Below the pieces are notes generated by a model. The model worked only from the letters and a program-made list of their open reading frames with translations, did not search any database and was not told the DNA's origin. Shown here piece after piece: positions 6,097 to 11,804 of a DNA stretch of 11,804 nucleotides. The translations under genes and the position numbers were made by a program. The stretch's first letter is position 1, and every line of letters starts with the position of its first letter. The stretch spans positions 1 through 11,804 of the forward strand of contig JAGBGV010000240.1 of NCBI GenBank assembly GCA_017935805.1, read 5' to 3'. Source of the DNA: Clostridia bacterium. GTDB lineage: Bacteria > Bacillota_A > Clostridia > Oscillospirales > CAG-272.

Positions 6097-8343
6097 TCAG
6101 ATTTGGTCGCTCTTTAGAAATCCCTCAAGCATTGTGCAACGCTCGGTATGACGGTCATTTTCGATCATCGTTGCCAGCACATCAGGCTTACCCACAAGTA
6201 TAACCATCTTTGATGCTCGCGTCACCGCTGTGTATAAGAGATTTCGCGACATCAGCATGGGAGCACAAGAATAAAGGGGGATTATTACAACGGGGTACTC
6301 GCTTCCCTGACTTTTGTGGACAGTCACAGCGTATGAGTGATCCACCTCGTCAAGCATCGTAAAGTCAAGGTCACAGATTCGCTCGTCAAACCGGACGGTC
6401 ATTGTGCCGTTTTCGCTGCTGATCTCCGTGACGGTGCCAATGTCTCCGTTGAATACGCCAAGTCCTTCCCGTCCGTCGTCTGTTGACCACTCAATGGAGT
6501 AGTTGTTCTTGGTCTGCATGACACGGTCTCCCTCTCGGAAGATGATATCCCGTGACTTTCGCTCTTTTTTTGTGGATGATGGGGGATTCAGTGCCGCCTG
6601 CAGTGCAGTATTAAGATTTTCCGTGCCTGATCCACCCTTGCGCGAAGGGGTGATAACCTGTATTTTCGGTATAATATCCGCGCCGTATGACTTCGGCAGT
6701 CGGTTCTTAACAAGGTCAACAACTGTGCGCGCGATCCCCTCCTCCGTCTCCCGTGGCAAGAAGAAGAAATCCGCATCCTTTCGGGTAAGAGTAGGCATTT
6801 CACCGTTGTTTATTTTGTGAGCATTGGTAATAATAAGGCTTTCCTCGGACTGCCGGAATATCTCAGTCAGTCGAACTACGGTAAAGCAACCTGATGCAAT
6901 AACATCTCCGAGAACATTTCCTGCACCGACTGACGGAAGCTGGTCAGAGTCGCCAATCAGTATAAGACGAGATCCGTTCTTTGTAGCACGAAGCAACGCC
7001 TCCATTAGGTTAATGTCGATCATTGACGCCTCGTCCACGATCACCACATCAGACTCAAGGGTGTTGCTGTCATTTCGAATGAATTTCGAGCCATCGTCAT
7101 CCGCATAGTCCATCTCCAGCAACCGATGAATAGTCTTCGCCTCGTAGGATGTGGCTTCGCTCATTCGCTTTGCAGCGCGTCCTGTAGGTGCACAAAGAGA
7201 TATTTTATAGTCCAGAGATGAGAAAATGGAGATAAGCCCCTTGATAATGGTGGTCTTACCTGTTCCGGGACCGCCCGTGAGGATCATTACCCCCTCGGAC
7301 ATGGCAGAATGAAGTGCCTGCTTTTGTGTAAGCGCATATTTTATTCCGGATTGAGTCTCGCATTTCTCGATAAGCAATACAGAATCGCGGCTGTCGATCT
7401 TTGGACAAAGTCTGTTCATCGACTTCAGCTTCTTCGCAACGTAAGTCTCAGCCTTATACATCGACGGCTCATACACATAAGTGTTTCCCTTTCGGCGCAC
7501 AGGAACGAGAGTCAGTCTTGTTATCTGATCATCGATCACACTCTTGACTGTGTCTGTGTAGTCCTCATCTCCGACGAACAAAAGGTCCACAGTGCATCGA
7601 AGAAGCTCCGGGTAAGGCAGGCAGGTGTGTCCGCTGTGCCCTGCTTCGGAAACGAGAATGTGCCGCGCCCCGTGGAGTATTCTCTCATCTGAGTCTGCCG
7701 CATATCCCATACTCATGGCGATCTGATCCGCTCGGTTGAAGCTGATTCCGCGAAAATCCTCGCACAGCTTGTAAGGATTCTGTCTGATCCTGTCCACAGC
7801 CGATCCGCCCCACCGCTTGTATATTTTCATAGCAGTCTGGGGTGTAAAGAAATCACGGCAGAACATCATAACATGGCGCGCGCCGGAGATTGCCTTGAAG
7901 TTCTCAGAAATTGAAGCCGCTTTTTTTGAGGTGATACCGGGAATGTCGGCAAGCCAGTCAGGATGATTCTCAATGACGTTAAACGAGTCTGTGCCGAACA
8001 TCTCAACAATCTTCTGCGCAGTTTTCGGACCAATCCCCTTTACCGCACCCGAAGCGAGATAACGAAGCATATCCCCCTGCTCGGCAGGCAAGGTCTTGTC
8101 GTACATCTCCACCTTGAACTGACGTCCGTATGTGGGATGATTCGTCCACTGTCCGTGAGCTGTGATCTTGTCCCCCTCGGTGAGGTATGGGATAATTCCC
8201 GTGAGAGTTACAGGGTAGCCCTCCGTATCCTCGATCTCACAAACGGTATATCCGTTTTCTTCATTTTGATAGATAATTGAATCAACGATACCGGAGACGG
8301 ATTCCATGCCCTTTCCCAGCTCATCCATTGGGTTATTGTTCAT
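6097..8343 (-). CDS. recD2: RecD2-family ATP-dependent DNA helicase
   Basis: This 748-residue superfamily-1B 5'-to-3' helicase is of the RecD2 (RecD-like, RecBC-independent) type, implicated in DNA repair and replication-fork maintenance. The N-terminal region (about 14-82) is an OB-like domain and 95-150 is helix-hairpin-helix (VKGIGPKTAQKI, LADIPGITSKKA). The motor follows: Walker A GGPGTGKTT (357-365), motif Ia CAPTGRAAKRM (384-394), Walker B VVIVDEASM (433-441), GDSDQLPSVGAG (464-475), TEIFRQ (493-498), VTVHKSQGSEYP (673-684) and YTAVTRA (704-710). All helicase motifs are intact and the length is normal. The start ATG is supported by AAAGGAGA (8349-8356). It begins 36 nt after metK on the same strand with no terminator between, so it is probably in the metK transcript. 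Its 3' end faces the terminator at 6048-6095. Confidence 0.96.
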   Translation of the reverse strand: MNNNPMDELGKGMESVSGIVDSIIYQNEENGYTVCEIEDTEGYPVTLTGIIPYLTEGDKITAHGQWTNHPTYGRQFKVEMYDKTLPAEQGDMLRYLASGAVKGIGPKTAQKIVEMFGTDSFNVIENHPDWLADIPGITSKKAASISENFKAISGARHVMMFCRDFFTPQTAMKIYKRWGGSAVDRIRQNPYKLCEDFRGISFNRADQIAMSMGYAADSDERILHGARHILVSEAGHSGHTCLPYPELLRCTVDLLFVGDEDYTDTVKSVIDDQITRLTLVPVRRKGNTYVYEPSMYKAETYVAKKLKSMNRLCPKIDSRDSVLLIEKCETQSGIKYALTQKQALHSAMSEGVMILTGGPGTGKTTIIKGLISIFSSLDYKISLCAPTGRAAKRMSEATSYEAKTIHRLLEMDYADDDGSKFIRNDSNTLESDVVIVDEASMIDINLMEALLRATKNGSRLILIGDSDQLPSVGAGNVLGDVIASGCFTVVRLTEIFRQSEESLIITNAHKINNGEMPTLTRKDADFFFLPRETEEGIARTVVDLVKNRLPKSYGADIIPKIQVITPSRKGGSGTENLNTALQAALNPPSSTKKERKSRDIIFREGDRVMQTKNNYSIEWSTDDGREGLGVFNGDIGTVTEISSENGTMTVRFDERICDLDFTMLDEVDHSYAVTVHKSQGSEYPVVIIPLYSCAPMLMSRNLLYTAVTRASKMVILVGKPDVLATMIENDRHTERCTMLEGFLKSDQI

Positions 8344-8379
8344 TTACGTCTCCTTTCTGTTGATATGTGAACTTAATAA

Positions 8380-9558
8380 TTAAAACTTGACTTCTGCCTT
8401 GATCTCGTCAGCAAGGTCGATCTTTTCCCACGGCACGTTAAGGTCTTCTCTGCCCATGTGTCCGTACGCGGCAAGATCACCGTAAATAGGTCTGCGGAGG
8501 TCGAATCTCTTGATGATTGCCGCAGGTCTCGTATCAACCTTGTTCATGATATAGTCAGCAAGGATGGAGTCGTCGATCTTACCTGTGCCGAATGTGTCAA
8601 GCATTACGGAAACAGGACGTGCAACGCCGATCGCATATGCAAGCTGAACCTCGCAACGGTCTGCAATGCCGGATGCAACGATGTTCTTCGCGATGTAACG
8701 AGCCATGTAGCAAGCAGAACGGTCAACCTTTGTGGGATCCTTGCCGGAGAACGCGCCGCCGCCATGACGGGAGTATCCGCCGTATGTGTCAACGATGATC
8801 TTACGGCCTGTAAGACCGCTGTCACCCATAGGGCCGCCGATTACGAATCTGCCTGTGGGATTAACGTGAATTATTGTGTCGCTGTCAAGCATATCCGCAG
8901 GTACTGTGGGCTTGATAACGTGTTCGATAACGTCTGCTCTGATCTGCTCGAGTGTAACATCGGGATCGTGCTGTGAGGACACAACGACTGTATCAATGCG
9001 AACAGGACGGTCACCGTCATATTCAACAGTAACCTGTGTCTTTCCGTCGGGACGGAGATAAGCGAGCGTGCCGTTCTTACGAACCTCGGTCAGCTTCATT
9101 GCCATTTTCTGTGCAAGAGAAATGGGAAGCGGCATAAGCTCAGGTGTCTCGTTGCAAGCGTAACCGAACATAAGGCCCTGGTCGCCTGCGCCAATGTCGA
9201 ATTCATCAGCCTCACCGGACTTTGCTTCAGCAGATTTGTCAACACCGAGAGCGATGTCGGGAGACTGCTCGTGAATGGAGTTGATAACTGCGCAGGTTGT
9301 GCCGTCAAAGCCATACTTCGCGCGGTCGTAACCAATGTTTACAACTGTCTTGCGAACTACATCCTGAATGTCAACGTAAGCACTGGTGGTGATCTCACCC
9401 ATTACCATTACCATACCTGTGGTGCAGCAGGTTTCGCAAGCTACACGGGACATGGGATCCTGGCGGAGCATTTCGTCAAGTATTCTGTCGGATATCTGGT
9501 CGCAGATTTTGTCGGGATGTCCTTCTGTTACGGACTCGGATGTGAATAATTTTTTCAT
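8380..9558 (-). CDS. metK: S-adenosylmethionine synthetase
   Basis: This 392-residue cytoplasmic enzyme makes S-adenosylmethionine from methionine and ATP. Signatures are [13 protein letters not shown] (12-24), the first MetK PROSITE-type motif [12 protein letters not shown] (123-134), DGKTQVT (171-177) and the glycine-rich [16 protein letters not shown] (266-281). It appears complete and typical. The ATG at 9556-9558 is chosen over an in-frame ATG 20 codons upstream because [17 protein letters not shown] is the canonical N-terminus, it has AAGGAG (9564-9569) 5 nt upstream, and the longer frame would run into the riboswitch terminator. Its leader is a SAM-I riboswitch, so SAM should shut off its own synthesis. 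recD2 follows after 36 nt. Confidence 0.98.
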   Translation of the reverse strand: MKKLFTSESVTEGHPDKICDQISDRILDEMLRQDPMSRVACETCCTTGMVMVMGEITTSAYVDIQDVVRKTVVNIGYDRAKYGFDGTTCAVINSIHEQSPDIALGVDKSAEAKSGEADEFDIGAGDQGLMFGYACNETPELMPLPISLAQKMAMKLTEVRKNGTLAYLRPDGKTQVTVEYDGDRPVRIDTVVVSSQHDPDVTLEQIRADVIEHVIKPTVPADMLDSDTIIHVNPTGRFVIGGPMGDSGLTGRKIIVDTYGGYSRHGGGAFSGKDPTKVDRSACYMARYIAKNIVASGIADRCEVQLAYAIGVARPVSVMLDTFGTGKIDDSILADYIMNKVDTRPAAIIKRFDLRRPIYGDLAAYGHMGREDLNVPWEKIDLADEIKAEVKF

Positions 9559-9563
9559 TTTTT

Positions 9564-9569
9564 CTCCTT
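9564..9569 (-). promoter_or_regulatory. Ribosome binding site deciding the metK start
   Basis: AAGGAG on the - strand lies 5 nt before the ATG at 9556-9558, favouring the 392-residue form of MetK over a 412-residue form. Confidence 0.75.
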
Positions 9570-9583
9570 TTTGGCGAAAGACT

Positions 9584-9618
9584 AAAAAAGTGTTCCCGCC
9601 CTGACAGAACGAGAACAC
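9584..9618 (-). terminator. Expression-platform terminator of the metK SAM-I riboswitch
   Basis: On the - strand, GTGTTCTCG (9618-9610) pairs with CGGGAACAC (9598-9590) in a 9-bp stem with one G-U, followed by six U (9589-9584). The loop (9609-9599) contains CTGTCAGG, which can instead pair with CCTGACAG (9637-9630) at the 3' side of the aptamer. That alternative 8-9 bp helix is the evident antiterminator. High SAM should stabilise the aptamer and allow termination. Confidence 0.88.
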
Positions 9619-9624
9619 ATTAAA

Positions 9625-9706
9625 CTCATCTGTCAGGAATTAGCACCTTGTCACAGGATAGGTTGCCGGGCGTCGTCGAGCCAGTCTCTCAGCCACTCTT
9701 GATAAG
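9625..9706 (-). ncRNA. SAM-I (S-box) riboswitch aptamer upstream of metK
   Basis: Read on the - strand, the element starts with CTTATCAAGAGTGGC and contains GACTGGCTCGACG, CCCGGCAACC (9670-9661) and AAGGTGCTAA (9649-9640), the conserved S-box blocks in the right order. P1 forms between CTTATC (9706-9701) and GATGAG (9630-9625) with one G-U. The segment where the P4 hairpin normally lies is very short here (AATTCCTGACAG before the P1 strand), so P4 appears reduced. The position 5' of metK fits the known role of transcription attenuation by SAM. Confidence 0.95.
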
Positions 9707-9729
9707 TAATATTTATTTTTAACGAGTAT

Positions 9730-9758
9730 ATTATATCATACAATGAGCCATTATGCAA
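9730..9758 (-). promoter_or_regulatory. Probable sigma-A promoter of metK-recD2
   Basis: On the - strand, a perfect -10 TATAAT (9735-9730) lies 17 bp after a weak -35 TTGCAT (9758-9753). Transcription would start near 9723, about 17 nt before the SAM-I aptamer, as expected for a riboswitch leader. Only the first three bases of the -35 match consensus. Confidence 0.68.
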
Positions 9759-9820
9759 TAGCATATTTCTTCATTTATGTACAATTTTTTATGTGTATTT
9801 TCGACTGATTTATCGCAAAA

Positions 9821-10525
9821 TCAATTAATTGAGAAGCTGCCGCCAAGTCCAAGGAAGAAGTAGAGCAGAGCTGCCGCACCAACTATCAATCCTACCGCTG
9901 TTACGGCAACGGTGATCTTAACATTCTTTGTTTTAGGCGAGCCTGCCGATTCCGCACCGGATGCTGAGAATCCCGCAAGGCGCATCGCCTTTGAAATGGG
10001 ATTGTAAAGTATAAACACAAGAGCGGCATTAAACACAGCCTTTGTCAGGTTGAAGGGAAGCAGCAAAGTTGGGATAAGGGCGATGACCTCTCCGGTTGTT
10101 GCACCCATATAATACGGAGTAATGAGGATATTTGCCATCAGCATGATCGCGGTCATACCGAAAATAGAGGAGAGTATGCCAATAATAGCCCCCTTCATGG
10201 TGCGCTTATAGCTGTAAATCCAGCTTCCGATACACACAAATGACGCGCTGGAGATTATGTCCATGAGCAATCCGTATATGCCTGTACCGGTACTGCTTGG
10301 GATAAGCAAAAAGTCCAGCAAGGACACGATCACTGACATAATGACCCCGGGAACAGGACCGAGGAGCATTGCGCCAACAGTCATTACGGAATCCTTCAGA
10401 TCAAATGTCAGAAACATAGCCTTAAAATGGAACACAAGGCATAAAATGAACGCGATCGCCGAAAAAAGGCCGATTGCCGTAATGTTGCGAATATTCGTTG
10501 ATTTGTAAGATGATCTCTTCATCAT
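9821..10525 (-). CDS. ribU: Riboflavin ECF transporter substrate-binding component RibU
   Basis: This 234-residue integral membrane protein is the S-component that captures riboflavin and works with a shared ECF energizing module (EcfA, EcfA', EcfT), which is not in this window. The family-typical stretch runs FLTFDLKDSVMTVGAMLLGP at about 38-57, then VPGVIMSVIVSLLDFLL and SSTGTGIYGLLMD (78-89). About six membrane segments span residues 15-185. Beyond the usual end there is a Ser/Gly/Ala-rich linker and a further hydrophobic helix (about 204-227), an unusual C-terminal extension. The ATG at 10523-10525 (or the adjacent ATG at 10520) is chosen because AAGGAG lies 6 nt upstream; a longer in-frame reading would translate the riboswitch. 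The FMN riboswitch in its leader confirms the substrate. No clear terminator is visible downstream, so read-through toward metK is possible. Confidence 0.93.
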   Translation of the reverse strand: MMKRSSYKSTNIRNITAIGLFSAIAFILCLVFHFKAMFLTFDLKDSVMTVGAMLLGPVPGVIMSVIVSLLDFLLIPSSTGTGIYGLLMDIISSASFVCIGSWIYSYKRTMKGAIIGILSSIFGMTAIMLMANILITPYYMGATTGEVIALIPTLLLPFNLTKAVFNAALVFILYNPISKAMRLAGFSASGAESAGSPKTKNVKITVAVTAVGLIVGAAALLYFFLGLGGSFSIN

Positions 10526-10531
10526 TTGACG

Positions 10532-10537
10532 CTCCTT
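10532..10537 (-). promoter_or_regulatory. Ribosome binding site deciding the ribU start
   Basis: AAGGAG on the - strand sits 6 nt before the ATGATG start pair. It excludes the start 50 codons upstream, which lies within the FMN riboswitch leader. Confidence 0.75.
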
Positions 10538-10564
10538 AATGCTATGATACATTGCGGAAGAAAC

Positions 10565-10588
10565 AAAAAACCGCGGCAAATACCACGG
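10565..10588 (-). terminator. Expression-platform terminator of the FMN riboswitch
   Basis: On the - strand, CCGTGG (10588-10583) pairs with CCGCGG (10576-10571) around TATTTG, followed by six U (10570-10565). It lies between the aptamer and the ribU ribosome binding site, indicating control by premature termination. Next to it, AGATACAAAA (10617-10608) can pair with TTTTG (10601-10597) and TATCT (10593-10589). That hairpin uses the 3' strand of the aptamer and may form the FMN-free state, but the exact antiterminator is not resolved by eye. Confidence 0.8.
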
Positions 10589-10612
10589 AGATAGCGCAAA
10601 AACGCGATTTTG

Positions 10613-10740
10613 TATCTTCTCTCTTCCGGACTTTATGCCAGATAAACTGACAAACCGTCGGTAAAGGAATTTCACCTTTTCAACCTTTCGGCTCGTGGAC
10701 TGTAACCACCGGTAAGGAATTTCACCTATCCCCGAAAATA
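10613..10740 (-). ncRNA. FMN riboswitch (RFN element) upstream of ribU
   Basis: Read on the - strand, the element begins TTCGGGGATAGGTGAAATTCC and contains ACCGGTGG, CAGTCCACGAGCC, AAAGGTTGA, a second GGTGAAATTCC, ACCGACGGT and AAAGTCCGGAAGAGAGAAG, matching the RFN consensus order. The two GGTGAAATTCC copies (10726-10716 and 10676-10666) are the conserved duplicated blocks of this riboswitch. FMN binding is expected to terminate transcription ahead of ribU, so riboflavin import falls when flavin is sufficient. Ends are approximate. Confidence 0.96.
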
Positions 10741-10811
10741 AATATTAAATTGATTTAGAACCTTGGTTACTCTATATGGATGCTCAAAGTTCCTATTTCT
10801 TTAGTACATAT

Positions 10812-10840
10812 ATATTAGCACACATACCGTGAAATGTCAA
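10812..10840 (-). promoter_or_regulatory. Probable sigma-A promoter of ribU
   Basis: On the - strand, a perfect -35 TTGACA (10840-10835) is followed after 17 bp by TAATAT (10817-10812), with TG one base before it as in extended -10 promoters. Transcription would start near 10805, roughly 65 nt before the FMN aptamer. The -35 begins only 4 bp after the tuf terminator tract. Confidence 0.72.
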
Positions 10841-10844
10841 GAGC

Positions 10845-10877
10845 AAAACAAAAAGGGCAAAGCCGAAGCCATGCCCT
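10845..10877 (-). terminator. Intrinsic terminator of tuf with UUCG tetraloop
   Basis: On the - strand, AGGGCA (10877-10872) pairs with TGCCCT (10859-10854). Inside, GGC-TTCG-GCT forms a very stable UUCG-capped helix. The run TTTTTGTTTTG follows. It lies 21 bp after the tuf stop codon. Confidence 0.9.
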
Positions 10878-10898
10878 GTATTTGTTTGGTAAGTTAAC

Positions 10899-11804
10899 TT
10901 ACGCCTGAACGTCAATAACAACGCCGGAGCCAACTGTTCTACCACCCTCACGGATAGCGAAACGGAGACCCTTTTCAATAGCGATAGGTGTGATGAGTTC
11001 AACGTTCATGTCAACGTTATCGCCGGGACGGCACATTTCAACGCCTTCAGGAAGACTGATTGTACCTGTAACGTCAGTTGTTCTGAAGTAGAACTGAGGT
11101 CTGTAACCAGCGAAGAAGGGCTTCTGACGGCCACCTTCCTTTTCAGTAAGAACGTAAACCTGACCTACGAACTTTGTGTGAGGCTGAATTGTGCCGGGCT
11201 TGCAGAGAACCTGACCTCTTTCGATAGCCTTCTTGTCGATACCACGGAGAAGGAGACCAACGTTGTCACCAGCTTCAGCGGAGTCGAGGAGCTTACGGAA
11301 CATTTCAACGCCTGTGATTGTTGTTGTCTTCTTCTCTTCGGAAAGACCAACGATTTCAACAACGTCACCCATCTTAACGACACCACGTTCTACTCTACCT
11401 GTAGCAACTGTACCACGACCTGTGATGGAGAATACGTCCTCAACAGGCATAAGGAAGGGTTCGTCTGCCTTACGAGCAGGTGTAGGAATGTATTCGTCTA
11501 CAGCGTCCATAAGAGCGAGGATGGAAGCGTATTCGGGATCATCAGCGTTTGTGCTTGTGGATTCGAGAGCGTCACGAGCGGAACCACGAATGATCGGAAT
11601 ATCGTCGCCGGGGAAATCGTACTCGGAAAGGAGGTCTCTGATCTCCATCTCAACGAGGTCAAGAAGCTCCTCGTCATCAACGAGGTCAACCTTGTTCATG
11701 AATACAACGATTGCGGGAACGCCAACCTGACGAGCGAGCAGGATATGCTCACGAGTCTGCTGCATAGGACCGTCGGAAGCAGCAACAACCAGAATAGCAC
11801 CGTC
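10899..11804 (-). CDS. tuf: Elongation factor Tu (5' end outside window)
   Basis: The 301 residues present are the C-terminal three quarters of EF-Tu, the GTPase that delivers aminoacyl-tRNA to the ribosome. The visible part starts in the G domain at [20 protein letters not shown]. It includes G4 NKVD (in [11 protein letters not shown]) and G5 GSA ([10 protein letters not shown]), then domain 2 ([19 protein letters not shown]) and domain 3 ([12 protein letters not shown]), ending [15 protein letters not shown]. The frame is open to the window edge, so the apparent ATG at 11765 is internal (Met within the GPMQQ motif) and not the start. Codon choice is restricted, as expected for a highly expressed gene. 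The upstream neighbours, often fusA and ribosomal protein genes, are not visible. It has its own terminator. Confidence 0.98.
   Translation of the reverse strand, partial: DGAILVVAASDGPMQQTREHILLARQVGVPAIVVFMNKVDLVDDEELLDLVEMEIRDLLSEYDFPGDDIPIIRGSARDALESTSTNADDPEYASILALMDAVDEYIPTPARKADEPFLMPVEDVFSITGRGTVATGRVERGVVKMGDVVEIVGLSEEKKTTTITGVEMFRKLLDSAEAGDNVGLLLRGIDKKAIERGQVLCKPGTIQPHTKFVGQVYVLTEKEGGRQKPFFAGYRPQFYFRTTDVTGTISLPEGVEMCRPGDNVDMNVELITPIAIEKGLRFAIREGGRTVGSGVVIDVQA

Noticed and set aside
9559..9618. 20-codon N-terminal extension of MetK
   Set aside because: It overlaps the riboswitch terminator and is not part of the conserved MetK N-terminus.
9781..9820. Possible terminator after ribU (ATTTTGCGA / TCGAAAAT with a bulge)
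   Set aside because: The stem is weak and A/T-rich with an 8-nt loop, and no U tract follows.
9821..9832. 12-bp perfect palindrome TCAATTAATTGA at the ribU stop codon
   Set aside because: It is short, AT-rich and not followed by a U-run on the - strand, so it is not a convincing terminator or operator.
10526..10675. 50-codon N-terminal extension of RibU
   Set aside because: It would translate the FMN riboswitch terminator and part of the aptamer. The ATG at 10523-10525 has AAGGAG at the right distance.
10666..10726. Direct repeat of GGAATTTCACC 50 bp apart, considered as a CRISPR or iteron-like repeat
   Set aside because: It is fully explained as the duplicated conserved block of the FMN riboswitch.

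Overview
The window is ordinary chromosomal DNA from a Gram-positive anaerobe of the Bacillota, most likely a Clostridia/Oscillospiraceae-type gut bacterium. The indications are an AKR fused to a ferredoxin domain, S-layer homology (SLH) repeats, AAGGAG-type ribosome binding sites, consensus sigma-A promoters, and SAM-I and FMN transcription-attenuation riboswitches. The genus cannot be told from the sequence alone. There is no phage, transposase, CRISPR array, tRNA or rRNA.

Left part, + strand. The 3' end of an unidentified gene (1-103) is followed almost without gaps by an aldo/keto reductase with two ferredoxin-type cysteine motifs, the bifunctional riboflavin kinase/FAD synthetase ribF, and a membrane-anchored S11 D,D-carypeptidase-family protein whose KTG motif reads NAG. 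A terminator at 3502-3544 closes this operon. A near-perfect sigma-A promoter (TTGACA, 17 bp, TATAAT) then drives a two-gene unit: a secreted protein with three SLH repeats, a ricin-type beta-trefoil and an M23 (LytM) peptidase domain, and a small membrane protein containing a duplicated transmembrane hairpin. A strong, probably bidirectional terminator (6048-6095) separates this from the convergent right half.

Right part, - strand. In transcription order from the right edge these are: 5'-truncated tuf (EF-Tu) with its UUCG-loop terminator; a promoter and FMN riboswitch controlling ribU, the riboflavin S-component of an ECF transporter; and a promoter and SAM-I riboswitch controlling metK, with recD2 (RecD-like helicase) 36 nt downstream and no visible terminator between them. 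The only stretch above 300 bp without a gene, 10526-10898, holds the tuf terminator, the ribU promoter, the FMN aptamer and its terminator. The 262-bp gap 9559-9820 holds the metK promoter and SAM-I riboswitch.

Two themes recur. For flavins, RibU imports riboflavin under FMN control and RibF converts it to FMN and FAD. For the cell envelope, the S11 protein, the SLH/ricin/M23 protein and the membrane protein lie side by side. Most of the window is conserved housekeeping. The least ordinary items are the SLH-ricin-M23 architecture with its regulatory leader, the KTG-to-NAG change, the duplicated-hairpin protein, and recD2 placed behind a SAM riboswitch.
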